Source: Welwitschia mirabilis
Taxonomy: Eukaryota > Gnetophyta > Gnetopsida > Welwitschiales
Assembly (NCBI GenBank): GCA_051453625.1
Contig: JBOZIK010000001.1
Location: 188,637,074-188,663,164 of the forward strand
Length of the DNA stretch: 26,091 nt
Direction of reading: 5' to 3'
The notes below the pieces were generated by a model, which had not been told where the DNA came from, searched no databases, and saw only the letters and a list, made by a program, of their open reading frames with translations. Of this stretch, positions 1 through 11,716 are shown piece by piece. The position numbers were made by a program, and so were the translations under genes. Each line of letters opens with the position of its first letter. The stretch's first letter is position 1.

Positions 1-16
1 CCCCCCCCCCCCCCCC
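1..16. repeat. poly-C homopolymer at window edge
   Basis: Sixteen consecutive C residues open the window, in otherwise very AT-rich DNA. On the reverse strand the run lies directly after the copia gag reading frame. It may be a real homopolymer or a sequence or assembly artefact at a contig edge; the window alone cannot decide. Confidence 0.9.
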
Positions 17-718
17 AAGGTTTTTGTATTAATTCTTTACTTGCTTTAAGCGCTATGGGCTTCTCTTTTAAAACTTTTTCTTAAGTGAGGTTCATTTCAT
101 ATGTTGTTAAGGTACTTTTCAATCCTTAGATCTTCATGGCATTGAAGTCTCTTAATTCTTCCATTGAAATTATTTTTGACTTATATTTTTAAGCTAAATA
201 TCTAATGACATTTTTAATTACTAAGGCCTTTGGTAAATCTCCATCAATTCCTTTGATAAAATTTACAATGTTGTTGACTCTTGTGAAGTACTCATGCACT
301 TCTTATCCCTTACTCAGCTTCAATTTTTTAAACTAATCTTTTCAAATCAATATCTTTGATTTCCTAACTAAAAATGTTTTCTTATATATGCCTTCTAAGA
401 TATTCCATATTGAATTAGTAGTTTTGCATCTATCTATTTAATTAAACTCTCTCATATCAAGGGCTTAGTATAAAGCATTCTTTTCTTTTGAGTCATACAT
501 GAAGGTTATATTGTCTTGGTTTTCTTATGTTCTCCTAGGCCTAGCTTGGATGAGAGATTTTTCTATAGTATCTCTGATAGTTTTTAAAGATTTTATATAT
601 CTATCTTTACTACTTTACCAATCTTAAAAGACTATAAGTATGTCCACATCCTCATCTTTAAATAGGCATATTTTGTTCCATTAATGAATGAAGGTTTTAT
701 GCATGGCAACCCTTCCAT
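17..718 (-). pseudogene. Ty1/copia gag remnant (DUF4219/UBN2-type)
   Basis: This is a decayed capsid (gag) gene of a Ty1/copia retrotransposon, read on the reverse strand. The frame opens at an ATG complementary to 716-718 with MEGLP. It then shows INGTKYAYLKMRMWTYL, the DUF4219-like start of plant copia gag. Further on come VHEYFTRVNNIVNFIKG, DGDLPKALVIKNVIRYLA and ISMEELRDFNAMKI, the typical UBN2 succession, ending with TTYEMNLT and IALKASKELIQK near the window edge. Several in-frame stops and at least one frameshift rule out a working protein. The zinc knuckle and pol would lie beyond position 1. The primer-binding site lies about 27 bp upstream, as expected. Family assignment is firm; the finer lineage is not resolved. 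Confidence 0.88.
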
Positions 719-744
719 GGTTCACTTTAGGGTTTTATTACTTT

Positions 745-756
745 CTTTTGATACCA
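745..756 (-). other. primer-binding site, initiator-Met tRNA type (copia 1)
   Basis: The reverse strand reads TGGTATCAAAAG. The usual plant copia site, complementary to the initiator methionine tRNA, starts TGGTATCAGAGC. The site lies just upstream of the gag start at 718 and fixes the orientation and the inner LTR edge (near 757-760). Confidence 0.8.
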
Positions 757-1035
757 CTTAAAGATCATTCAACTCTAAGAGAATATGTAAATGAGTTCTA
801 TTAATGAAAATTTAATTAACACTAATTACATAATTACAAATTGAAACCTCACTAATTTATGTAATTTCCTAACCTAGGTATGTTTACACACAGAGGGTAT
901 CTTTCCTTCATACCCCTAGATATCTTTAACCTATAATACATAGTGGTTTTATAGAACTACTAACTTGAGATATGAATGAGATGCTCCTCTCTAGGTAGCA
1001 CTCCCTTTTCCTCAACGATTATAATGGCATAATAA
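757..1035 (-). mobile_element. copia 1 5' LTR, inner part
   Basis: Sequence directly upstream (reverse strand) of the primer-binding site must be the 3' part of the 5' LTR. A TATA-like TATAAAAC lies at 946-953 on the reverse strand, a plausible LTR promoter. The terminal CA expected beside the primer-binding site is not preserved. The outer boundary could not be found because the second LTR is outside the window, so the right coordinate is arbitrary. Confidence 0.55.
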
Positions 1036-2740
1036 ACCAAAATTTTTTAAAGAACTTGTTAAATCTTAAAGAGCACATCCTTGCTAGAGTTGCCTTATTC
1101 TTTGGAATCACTAAGTAAGAAATCGTAATAAAAAAATGTAGATAAAAAAAATATCTAAACTAAAAATAAAAGATTTCACAAATAAAAGAATCCAAAAATG
1201 ATGCGCTAGAAACTTAATGTTAGGAAAGAATAATCCTAAAAGGACGAGACATATGTAGGATCTTTATTTCTTCTTTGATGTTATGTTTTATGACAAGATT
1301 ATAATAGTGAATGAGCTTAGATTAGATAAATCTCTTTAGTAATAATTCTAGTTTAAAATGAGTTTTGCATGTATGGTTCTAATTAATCTTATTCAATCAT
1401 TCTTTATTATGTCTTTTGTACTTCTGATGTATTTTGATCAATTCACCTAAAGAGATAATCATGAGAATGAACTTAAATGCTTTTTAATGGCTATTTTTTA
1501 ATGTTTAATGGCTATTTTTCTACTATATCATTTTTTAGAAAATAAATCTATAGTAAGATAAATGTCTTTCTCATATAGATGTCTTCCATGTAGATAGATG
1601 TCATAATAAAACTAGCAAGATTTTAATGAACTTTGAATTAATGTTTCTCTAATCATGTGGCATCATGAATTTAGCATGAAAAACTTTGCTAATTTCATTA
1701 GAAAGTGATTAAACCATTATTTTTATACTTCTAGCACAAGCTGTTTAGCATACACATCTTTTACTTGATAAATGTCTGTCATTAGTCCATTCAGCATAGA
1801 CATATTTTAGTTAGTATATGTCTATCTTTAGTTATAGGTCCAAATTACTGTGGATTTCTTTCAAATCATACATATATATCTAGCATAAATGTCTTTCACT
1901 TTATAGGCATCTACCTTTAACATTGTCTAAACTTGATAAGCTCTAAAATGAATCATCTCTAGTCTTATGGCATCATGAGTTTCTTGTGAAAATCTTATTG
2001 GTGCCTTAGAAATTTCTTTTTTTAATGGTAATACTGATTTTCACTTGGAATAAACTATTAACTTGATAGATGTCTTTAATATCCTATTTACATATAAAAC
2101 ACACTACATATGACAAGTTTTATCATCTAAACTAGGATTTTGTTAATAGGATTTAAATTAGTATGGGTGGCTATGGGAGGATTATATCCATTTACCAAAA
2201 TGTCTGTAATATCTACATCAATATTCTAATCTTCCTATAGCTCCATTTCATTCCATCAAATAGTGGAGGTATAGAAACAAAAAGATGTTTTATAATAGAA
2301 ATCATGGATAGGGTTTTTAATTAAATATTAATTAAAATTATTAAATATTAATTCCATTTATCTCTGATATCAAATGAAGGACCAAAATGGGCATAAGGTG
2401 TTTTTTAAAAAGTTTAATAACTATGAATACCTAAAAAGAAATGTACAAAATGAAAGATGTATAACAAAATAAACTCATGAGCATTAAAAATGCATAAGAC
2501 ATAAGGTTTATAGCAGTTTTGAATAATCCTAATAAGATTGTTATAGATATCAGTTAACTCCACTAACCACTAGGTTTTTAAGGTTAACCCTCAACATTTA
2601 AAATGTGGATTTTTATAGGATCACTCTTAATCTACATAAAGAGTACTTTTTTAAATTAAGTCTTAATATTCCACTTCATTCAAAAATGAGTAATGGAATA
2701 AATCCTTGATTCTTCCAATCTAGAAACTTGGGGAATTCAG
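1036..2740. other. unassigned AT-rich stretch
   Basis: No coding frame, retroelement domain or RNA gene could be supported here. The left part may hold the rest of the copia 1 LTR. The only internal structure is the diverged direct repeat at 1624-2090 and a scatter of short ATGTCT-containing motifs. Confidence 0.6.
1624..2090. repeat. diverged direct repeat, about 300 bp offset
   Basis: Two stretches, about 1624-1790 and 1933-2090, share an ordered series of words: GGCATCATGA (1659 and 1969), a TGAAAA block after it, and TTGATARATGTCT (1765 and 2063). Offsets are 310 and 298 bp. Similar ATGTCT phrases occur at 1557-1605, 1881-1910 and 2197-2212. Similarity is patchy, so these may be old tandem copies or old LTR pieces. 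They do not resemble the 294-bp satellite. Confidence 0.4.
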
Positions 2741-3060
2741 AAGATAATGGATAAAAGGTTAACAAATCATTAAAGTATTATTGATTAATCTTGAATATGA
2801 TAGAAGCACTTGTGTTGGAATTTTTTCCTTGTCATTATCTAAATTCTTCTTTAGTTAATTTCTTTGGTAAATATCATGCTATTACTTGAATATTTTTAAC
2901 TTGACTATTGTTTTACTTTATGAAGTTATCATAATTAGTAAATATTTTACTTGGGAATTTTTAATGATAAGATTGGCTTCACTCAATCTTCAGACATTCA
3001 TATGTCTATGAACTTCATTTTGAAGGAAGATGTCTTGATTATTTTATTTTCTTTCAATGG
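2741..3060 (+). repeat. retroelement interior segment, copy A
   Basis: This segment matches 11233-11571, inside the LTR element, in the same orientation. Shared landmarks include CCATTATCTAAATTCTT-like text, a TTACTTTATGAAGTTRTCAT block and the long word TATGTCTATGAACTTCATTT followed by TGAAGGAAGATGTCTTG. The match runs right up to the N gap. It is likely part of another copy of the same retrotransposon family, cut off by the gap. No coding frame is conserved between the two copies. Confidence 0.85.
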
Positions 3061-3160
3061 NNNNNNNNNNNNNNNNNNNNNNNNNNNNNNNNNNNNNNNN
3101 NNNNNNNNNNNNNNNNNNNNNNNNNNNNNNNNNNNNNNNNNNNNNNNNNNNNNNNNNNNN
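3061..3160. other. assembly gap (100 N)
   Basis: Exactly 100 undetermined bases, a common placeholder for a gap of unknown size. It lies between retroelement-like sequence and the first visible satellite unit. The true number of satellite units and the left array junction are therefore unknown. Confidence 0.98.
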
Positions 3161-6100
3161 GGAAAAGAAAGTGGAAAGGAGAGGATAGGTGTAGTAAGTA
3201 TCATAATAAAATCACCCATAGACCTAATAGCTATGATGAAGACCCTAGCCTATATTTTTAGGTGGAACATTTTATAAGCACAACCATTCCATTTGTGATT
3301 CATATGAGGCATGATGAACTATGTGGTTTCTAAGCTCTATAATATAGTAATGGATGTGTCCATGAGTTAAAAGGTCAGACAAGGCTAACCCTCATATATC
3401 ACTTAACCTAAGGTTATTAAGCCTTATTTTTTCTAGCCAAAGAAGCAATATAAATAGCATCATAAGATTGTTCATTAGGTTGATAACTATAGTGAGTATA
3501 CTAACTTATATTTGTAGGTGGTACTTCCTATAAGGTCATCCATTCTAGTTGTGTTTCATCCATGCTTAGCTATGTAGGTTTTAAGAATGATACAGTAGTA
3601 AACATGTTTATGAATTAAATTGCATAGCAGGGAAAACCATCATATACCACTTAGTCTAAGGTTCTTTAGCCTTATATTTTTCATCCAAAGACAAATTTTA
3701 AAATTACATGTTAAATATATTATAGAGGAGACCTCTAAGTAATATGATGAGATCATCCACAAGAATAAGAACTATGACGGAGGGCTCTAAGTAATAGGAG
3801 TAAGAATTGTAAACAACATTGTAATATTGTTCATATGCTTGATAACTATGCTAACAGATGTAGGTTATATTTGTAGTTGGCACTTCCTAGGAGGCCACCC
3901 ATTCTAGTTATGCTTCATATTCAACACAGTTAATTCTAGAGTTTAGAAGCTCCATTATATAGCAGTGGATGTGTCCCATAAGTTAAAGTAAGAGAAACCA
4001 TTATATACCACTTACCCTAAGATTGTTAACCTTAATTTTTATATGTAGAAATAAATTTTAGGATTAAACCTTTAATATATTTAAGGGAGGAGTGGTTGTA
4101 ATTAACATGATGAAGTTGTTTGTGGGCCTAATAACTATAGTGAAACCCTAACCTATATCTATAGGTAGAACTTCATGGAAGGTCATCCATTCTAGTTGTG
4201 CTCCATGCTAGGCATGCTCAACTATAGAGGTTCTAAACTCTATAGTACAAAAACTGATGTATCTCACAAATTAAAAGGCAAGAAAGGAAAACCATCATAT
4301 ACCACTTAACCTGAGGTTGTTAAGTCTTAATGTTTTAACCTAAAAAGAAACTTTAGGATTAAACCTTAGATATAAAAGGGGTCTATAAGTAGCATGATGA
4401 GATTACCTTTATGGTTGATAACTATGACGGGAACCCTCACTTATATTTTAAAGTAATACTTCTTAGAAGATCATCCATCCTAATTGTACTCCACACTAAG
4501 CATGCTTAAGTATGGATTTTTTAATCTTCATAATCTATTAGTAGACATGTACCATGAGTTAAAATACAAGGCAAGAGAAACTATCATATATCACTTAGAT
4601 TGAGGTTATTAAGATTCATTTTTATACCAAGAGTTAAATTTTAAAATTAAATCTTAGATATATAGGAGAAACTATAAGTAGCTTGATGAGATCAGCAACA
4701 ACCTTGATAACTATGATAGGGAAATTAATCTATATTTATAGGTGGCATTTCTAAAAGGTCACCCATCTAGTTGTGTCCTGCCCTAGACATGCTTAACTAT
4801 GCATCTTCTAAGCTTCATAATATAGTAGAAAATGTATCCTAGAAGTTAAGATAAGAAAGACCATCATATATCACTTTGTTTAAGGTTGTTAAGACTTATT
4901 TTATTTAGGTGGAGAGATATTTTGTTATTAAATCTTGGATATATTAGGGGGATGTGAAGAGGCCATAGGAAAGATTTATAAGAAGCATGATGAGATTAAC
5001 TACTAAATTGGTAAGTATGGTAAAGACCAGAGCATATATTTGTAACTGGTACTTTCTAAAAGGTCATCCATCCTAGTTGTGCTTCATGCTAGGTGTGCTT
5101 AACTACGGAGTGTTTAAGCTCTATAATACACTAGTGGAGATATCCCATGAGTTAAAAGGCAACATAGGAGAAAGCATCATATACAACTTAAGGTTGTAAA
5201 GCCTAATGTTTTCTATATAAAGATTAATATTAAGAATAAACCTTGAATGTATAAGAGGGACAGGATATGAGCTATAAGTAGCATGATGAGAACACTCATA
5301 GATCTAATAAATATGATGGGTCCCTTGTCTATATTTCTAGGTTGTACTTTTGAAGAAGTCATTCATTCCAATTGTACTAAATGCTAGGCTGCTTAACTAT
5401 AAAGTTTATAGACTCGATAATGCAATGATAGACATGTTTCACAAGTTAAAATACAAGGTAGAAAAAACTATTATGTGCCATTTATCTTAAGGTTATTAAG
5501 CATGAATAATTTCTCCATAGAGATACATTATAGGATGAAACCTTGGTTGTATGTGGGGAAGAACTATAAGTTATATGATAAGATTACCTACTGGTCTAAT
5601 AACTATGGGGGAAAAACTGACCTATATTTATTGGTGGCACTTCCTAAGAGATCATCCATTCCAGTTATGCTTTACACTATGCATGCTTAACCATATAGTT
5701 TATAAGATTCATAATACAATAGTATATTTGTCCCATAAGTTAAAATGCAAGATAAGGAAAACTATCATATAATACTAAAATTAATATTATTAAGCATTAT
5801 TTTATCTAGTAAGAAATAAATTTTATGATTAAACCTTAAATATATTAGAGGGCTATAAGTAGCATGATGAGATCATTCACAAGTCTAACAACTATGATAG
5901 GGGTATTGATGTATATTTGTAGATGATACTTCTTAAGAGGTCATCCATATAAGTTATGCTTAATGCTAGGCATCCTTAACTATACGTTTTCTAAGATCCA
6001 TAATATAGAGGTGGATATGTCCTATGAGTGAAATGGCAAGATTAAGATCATAAAGCCTTATTTTTGAAAGATAAATTTTACAAATGATCCTTGGATATAT

Positions 6101-9100
6101 AGGGAGGTATCTTGTAAGTATAATGATGTGATTATCTATAGGTTTGATGGCTATGATGGAGGATTTAGTCTATATATGAAAGAGGTACTTCCTAAGATAT
6201 CAACCATACCCCTTGTGCTCCATGCTAGGCATGCTTAACTATAAAGTTTCTAAGATCCATAATACATCAGTAAATGTCTTCCATGTGTTAAAAGGAAATT
6301 TAAGGAAAACCATTATGTACCTCTTAACCTAAGATTATTAATCCTTATTTTCCAATTTAGAGATAAATTTTAGAATTAAATCATAGATATATTAGGGCAT
6401 GTTGTAAGTAGCATGATAACATTAATCATATGCTTGATAACAATTGTGGGGGTTCTAGCTTATATTTGCAAAACACACTTCTAGAGAGGTCATCCACATT
6501 ACACTAGGTATACCTAGCTATAGAGTTCTTAAGCTTCATAATGTAGTAATGGATGTATCTGATAAGTTAAAATTAAGGTGGGAAAACATCATATACCACT
6601 TAACCTAAGATTATCAAGCCTTACTTCTTATCACACAGAGGAAACTTTTAGGATTAAACCTTGGATATATGAGAGGTTGAAGGTGGGGGGAGAGGAAAAA
6701 GGCACTATAAGTAGCATGATGAAATTACTCATAAGAGCAATAGATATGATGAAGGCCTTGGTCTATATTTGCAAGCAAGACTTCTTAGGAGGTTACCTAT
6801 CCCAGTTGTGCTCTATACTAAGCATGCTTAACTATGGATTTTTTTAGCTCCTTGATACAATAGTGAATACATCCATGAGTTAAAAGAAAATTCTAGAAAA
6901 TCTATCAAATACCACTTAGCTTGAGGTTAATAAGGCTTATTTTTCAACTTAAAAACAAATTTTATGATTCAATCTTAGATATATTAAGGAGCAAAGGGAA
7001 CTAGGGATTGTAAGCAGCATGATGAGATCATTTAGAAATATAACAACTATGATAGAGGCCCAAGATTATATTTTTATGTGGCACCTCATTGGAGGTCATC
7101 AATGTTAGATATATTCCACACTAGATATGTTTAATGTGGAGTTTCTAAGCTTCATAATAGAGTCATGGATATGTTCTAAGAGTTAAAAGGCAAGGCAAAA
7201 AAACCATCATATACCACCTAGTTTGAGGTTGTTAAGCCTTTTTCTATCCTATGTCAAATTTTAAGATTAAACCTTAGATATATAGAGATGATGAAGCATG
7301 CTATAAGTAGCATGATGAGATTAGCCATAGGTCTAATGAGTATAGTAGGGGCACTAATCTATATTTCTAGGTGATACCTCTAGTGAGGTCATCCATTTTA
7401 GTTGTACTTCATGCTAAGCATGCTTGATCATGGAGATTCTATTCTTAATAATACAATGGTGGAATGTCCCATAAGCTAAAAAGAAAGGTAGGTAAAACCA
7501 TAATATATCACTTATTTTAAGGTTAATAAGTCTTATTTTTTCAATTAAAGATAAATTTTTGGATTAAATATTAGATATATTAGGGCTTTAACCTATATTT
7601 ATATGTAACACTTCCAAGAAGGTCATCCATCCTAGTTGTGCTGCATATTAGGCATGCTTAACTATGGATTCCTAAGATACATAATATAGTGATGGACATG
7701 TTCCATGAGTTAAATGATCTGTAAGAAAAACCAACACATACCACTTAGCTTGAAGCTGGTAGACCTTATTTTTTTCACTTAGAGACAATTTTAGAATTAA
7801 AACTTACATATAAAATAAATGACTATAAACAATGTGATAAGATTATTCATGATTTTAGTAACTATGGTGAGGATTCTAGCTTATATTTATAGGGGATAGT
7901 TCACTAACGATTACCCATTTTAATTGTATTCCATGATAGACATGCTTAACTATAGAGTTTTTAATCTCCATGATACAATAATAGACATGTTCATGAGTTA
8001 AAAGGAAAGATAAGGAAAAACATCATATACCACTTAGATTAAGGTTATTAAGACTTATTTTTTTCATCCAAAGACAAATTTTAAAATTAAACCTCATATA
8101 TATTGTGGGAAAGAGCTATAAGTAACTTGATGAGGTTATTCATAGGCTTGATAACTATGGTGGGATCCCTATTATAGATTTCTAAGTGAAACTTTATGGG
8201 AGGTAACTCATTCTAGTTGCATTCTATGCTAAATGTGCTTAACTATAAAGTTTTTAAGCTTTATAATAAAGTAGTGGACATATTTCATAAGTTAAAATTC
8301 AAGGAAATGAAAATAATCATATATTAATTAGCTTAACATTGTTAAGCCTCATGTTTTCCACTAAGAGATAAATTTTAGAATTAAATCTTGGATATATATG
8401 TGATGATGCAAGGACTATAAGTATCATGATGAGATCACCCAAATTCTTGATAATAATGGTAGCGGCATGGCCTATATTTGTAGGTATCACTTCTCATAAG
8501 ATTACTTATCTTAATTATTCATCACATTATGCATGCTTACTTATTCGAGTTTCTAAGATTTCTAATATAGTAGTGAACCTTTGTTATAACTTAAAAGATA
8601 AGGTAGATAAATCCATCATAAACCACTTTGTTAAGCCTCATTTTTTCTGACCAAAGAGAGATTTTAAGAATAAACCTTATATATATTGGTGGAAAGTTAT
8701 AGGAAGGAGAGGTGAAGGAGGGCCTAAAAGTAGCATGCTGAGATTGTTCATGAGCTTCATAACTATGGCAGAAGCCTTGACCTATATTTACAAGTAGTAA
8801 TTCCTAGGAGGCCATCCATCCTAGTTGTACTCTATGCTAGGCATGCTTAACTATGAAATTTTAAACCTCAATGATACAATGCTCAGTGTACTCCATAAGT
8901 TAAAAGGTAAGATAGGGGAAACTGTCATATACTACTTAGCTTGAGATTGTTATGTTTCTTTTTTTCTAGCTAGAGATAAGTTTTAAGATTAAACCTTGGA
9001 TATATGACAAATGACTATATGTATAATGATGACATCACCTGTGGGCTTGATAACTATGATGAAGGCCCTGATCTATATTTATAGGTTGTACTTCTTGAGG

Positions 9101-9341
9101 GGTCATCCATCCTAGTTGTTCTCTATACTAGGCATGCTTAACTATGGACTTTTTAAGATTCATAATATAGTGGCAAATGTGTCTAATGAGTTAAAAAGCA
9201 ACATATGGGAAATAATCATATATCACTCTTATTAAGTTTCATTTTTTGACTTCAAGTTAGATTTTAGGATTAAACCATTGACATATTGGAAGGAAATGTA
9301 AGTAGCATCATGAAATCACCTATGAATCTAATAAATATTTT
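3161..9341 (+). repeat. satellite-like tandem array, unit about 294 bp
   Basis: About 21 diverged head-to-tail units. A conserved anchor (CACTTAacCTAAGGTTgTTAAG-like) occurs near 3400, 3648, 4009, 4303, 4592, 4872, 5184, 5479, 5773, 6040 (damaged), 6321, 6597, 6913, 7215, 7509, 7742, 8031, 8325, 8624, 8933 and 9224. Most spacings are 276-316 bp, clustering near 290-300. Exceptions are 248 bp (3400-3648, a deletion), 361 bp (3648-4009, internal duplication with CTCTAAGTAAT at 3733 and 3785) and 233 bp (7509-7742, a deletion). Other words conserved in each unit are AGCATGATGAGAT, ATAACTATG, CTATATTTGTAGGTGG, GGTCATCCATYCTAGTTGTG, CTAGGCATGCTTAACTATG and ATGAGTTAAAAGGCAAG. The unit encodes nothing. 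The array meets the gap on the left and ends mid-unit near an LTR on the right. Confidence 0.95.
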
Positions 9342-9346
9342 TTGGG

Positions 9347-10700
9347 TGTTGCGATGTCAATTTTAAGGAAATTGATGGTGTTTTTGGAGTACTTTTGTAG
9401 GACATTTATACAAGTCTAGATCCAATTTCTATTGATTATGGAAAGTCAATATGATGATCACAAAACATGTAATTCTTGGCGTAATTGAAGGTATTTTAGG
9501 CATGTTATTATGTTTAGCATGTTGAAGAAAGACTAATGATGAAGATGGCTGATATGCATTACTTGAGTAGCTTTTAAACGCTTTTGTCCACACTATCATC
9601 CCCATGATAGAGGGTATGAAATTAATATACTTACCAATTATAATAATGATTTGTATAGAAGCTTGAAGTCAATAAAGTAGTTTTTTAGAAGAGGTATCAT
9701 CCCCAATGTCATTCCCAGAACATAAGGGATGACAACACATATAGAGCCAACTGCAAGACTGTTTGAAAAGCTAAAAGAATATTACTTATTTATTATTAAG
9801 GGGCCTCATCCCTAGTGTCATTCCTATGAAAAATAAGATGATAAATATTTTATATAAGTGAGGCTGAATTATCTTGTAATGGGATCATGCATCTCACTTA
9901 GCCAGCTAGGATTTTCTCTCTAACTTTTAGAGTTATGTTTCTAGAACTTTTAATGTAAACTATAAATACCCCCTTTTTTCCTTACTTTTAGATCATATTT
10001 GTACCAAATATGCTTATGATGAAAGATTAAAGAACAAGAGATCCATCTCCTAATTACAGAAAGCAGTTTTTTTCGGTATTAGGCTGATTCTCTTCCATTG
10101 AGCTGCCATTATTATATTATAAGTGGATGTAAACTTTCTTTAAATTAATAAAATTGCTCTTTTCATTTCAATTCTATGAATGTCCCTTATGGTTTAAGTT
10201 GGTCATAGTAAGTGATAGTTCTATGATTTATTTAGATCATAAGGATAATCATTATTAACATTAACCTTGATTAGTATTAGATTTGCATTACTTTTTCATT
10301 CCATTTTCACTTTGCATTTCATATTATACTTGGTACATCTTATAGTTTATGTTGGTTAAGAACTAGTTGTATACTGTTCTTAATTTATGTAAATTATAAA
10401 AAAGCTAGTCCTTATGATAGAATGATTAGGGACTAAGAGAGTTCATTCCATTTCCCCTTGCATTTCCTCTCCATTTATCTTGCATTGCATTTGCTTTATC
10501 ATTTACTTTTAGTTATTAAAAGATAAAAGACTAAAAGAAAATATTGTAAATAAATTTTCTAACTCTGAGCCTAGTGCCTTCATTGGGATTATAACATTCA
10601 GGTGAACTCCTATATATACTAGCATGTGTTTTTCTATAGGTTATTTGATTTATAGATTTATGTCAAGAACTTTAAGATTGCATAAATTCATACTATAACA
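9347..10700 (+). repeat. 5' LTR
   Basis: It begins TGTTGCGATG and ends with ATAACA, so it keeps the TG...CA ends of an LTR. It aligns along its whole length with 13494-14860. The best-kept block reads TTCTATGAATGTCCCTTATG followed by GTTTAAGTTGGTCATAG, identical in both. Short phrases around TCATCCCCA and GTCATTCC recur at about 9596, 9697 and 9805 and give weak hairpin potential. Confidence 0.93.
9961..9968 (+). promoter_or_regulatory. TATA box of the 5' LTR
   Basis: TATAAATA followed by a CCCCC/pyrimidine stretch. It lies 614 bp from the LTR start. The same word lies exactly 614 bp into the other LTR (14108-14115), so its position is conserved. It is the likely core promoter at the U3/R boundary. 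Activity today is unknown. Confidence 0.75.
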
Positions 10701-10703
10701 TTT

Positions 10704-10722
10704 TGGTACTATTGCTAGAAAA
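10704..10722 (+). other. primer-binding site, tRNA-Asp type
   Basis: TGGTACTATTGCTAGAAAA starts three bases after the LTR end. The known Athila/Tat-type site, complementary to the 3' end of tRNA-Asp, reads TGGCGCCGTTGCCGGGGA. Aligned base by base, every difference is C-to-T or G-to-A, the pattern of decay of methylated cytosines. Confidence 0.85.
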
Positions 10723-11232
10723 GACCACAAGGATATGAAGAATTGTCACTAACTAGATAAGTAATTTAAATCTTCTATTTAGGTTTTTTATTTAAATTAG
10801 TGCTCTATTTTTCTCTTATCTTAAAGTAGATTTATTTTATCAATTTTTATTTTCCATAGTTTTTAAAAACCCTATCATCCTTTGTGCTGCCTAGATGAAT
10901 TTATTACTTCTTTATCTCTTATTTCAGTTTTCATAAGATATTACTTGTCAGTGAATTTTATTGCTTATTTATCTTTTATCTTGATTTTGAAATTATTCAA
11001 TCAAAGTTTTATCCTTTTACTTTCTTTATATCTAGTTGATTTTACTCCAAAATGATTTCATACCTTTTATGTTTTATAAATTGGTTTCTATTTGGTTTGT
11101 CCCTCATTTTTTTTCTAAAAAATCCAATACCCAAGTGCACTTTTTACACAACTAGCTAAACTTCTCAATGATTAGATTCTTATCTTTTAGAAAAAGCACA
11201 TCTTTAAATGGCTTGGTTTAAAATTTTAATTT

Positions 11233-11571
11233 AAACACTTGGGAAATTAAAAAGTTAATGGATATGAGGTTAAAAATCATTGAAATATCTATCAATTAAA
11301 TATTAAACATGATAGAAGAACTTATCTTGCATTTTTTCTCTACCATTATCTAAATTCTTTTTTAGCCGATTCTTTTGGTTAACATCATGCTATCACTTGA
11401 ATATCTTTAACTGGGCTAACATTTTACTTTATGAAGTTGTCATGATTAGTAAATATATTACTTATGTATTTTAAATGATAAGAGTGGATTCTTCTAATAT
11501 CTAGACATTAATATGTCTATGAACTTCATTTTGAAGGAAGATGTCTTGGTTTTTTTATTTTCTTTTAATGG
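11233..11571 (+). repeat. retroelement interior segment, copy B
   Basis: This is the counterpart of 2741-3060 in the same orientation. It lies about 530 bp inside the 5' LTR. To its right the element continues with TGTGAGTAATTAGTTGC, a continuation that is missing at the other locus, where the N gap begins. It provides the reference for what should lie in or across the gap. Confidence 0.85.
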
Positions 11572-11672
11572 TGTGAGTAATTAGTTGCTTTATCATGTTC
11601 TTATTTATTATTTATCTCCTTACTTCACTTTTATCCTTATGAATATTTGGTCATGTGGAATTTCTTTACTTT

Positions 11673-11716
11673 AAAAAAAAAAAGAAAGTAAAAAAGAAAA
11701 GAAAAAAGAAAAGAAC
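11673..11716 (+). repeat. A/G low-complexity tract
   Basis: About 43 bases of A and G, interrupted once by T at 11689, inside the element interior. Such tracts are common in untranslated parts of plant gypsy elements. No function is claimed. Confidence 0.85.

Noticed and set aside
2951-3277. Open frame of 108 codons on the plus strand, and its reverse-strand partner at 2998-3219
   Set aside because: Both read through the 100-N gap, so the middle is undefined. The flanks belong to a retroelement segment and a satellite unit.
5475-8650. Several 71-89-codon frames on the plus strand (5475-5690, 5551-5772, 6578-6847, 8426-8650)
   Set aside because: They lie within the satellite array in different phases, are not conserved from unit to unit, and overlap one another.
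9690-9850. Hairpin-forming regulatory elements around GTCATTCCC...GGGATGAC in the 5' LTR
   Set aside because: The arms are imperfect, and the 3' LTR copy does not preserve the pairing, so structure is not supported.
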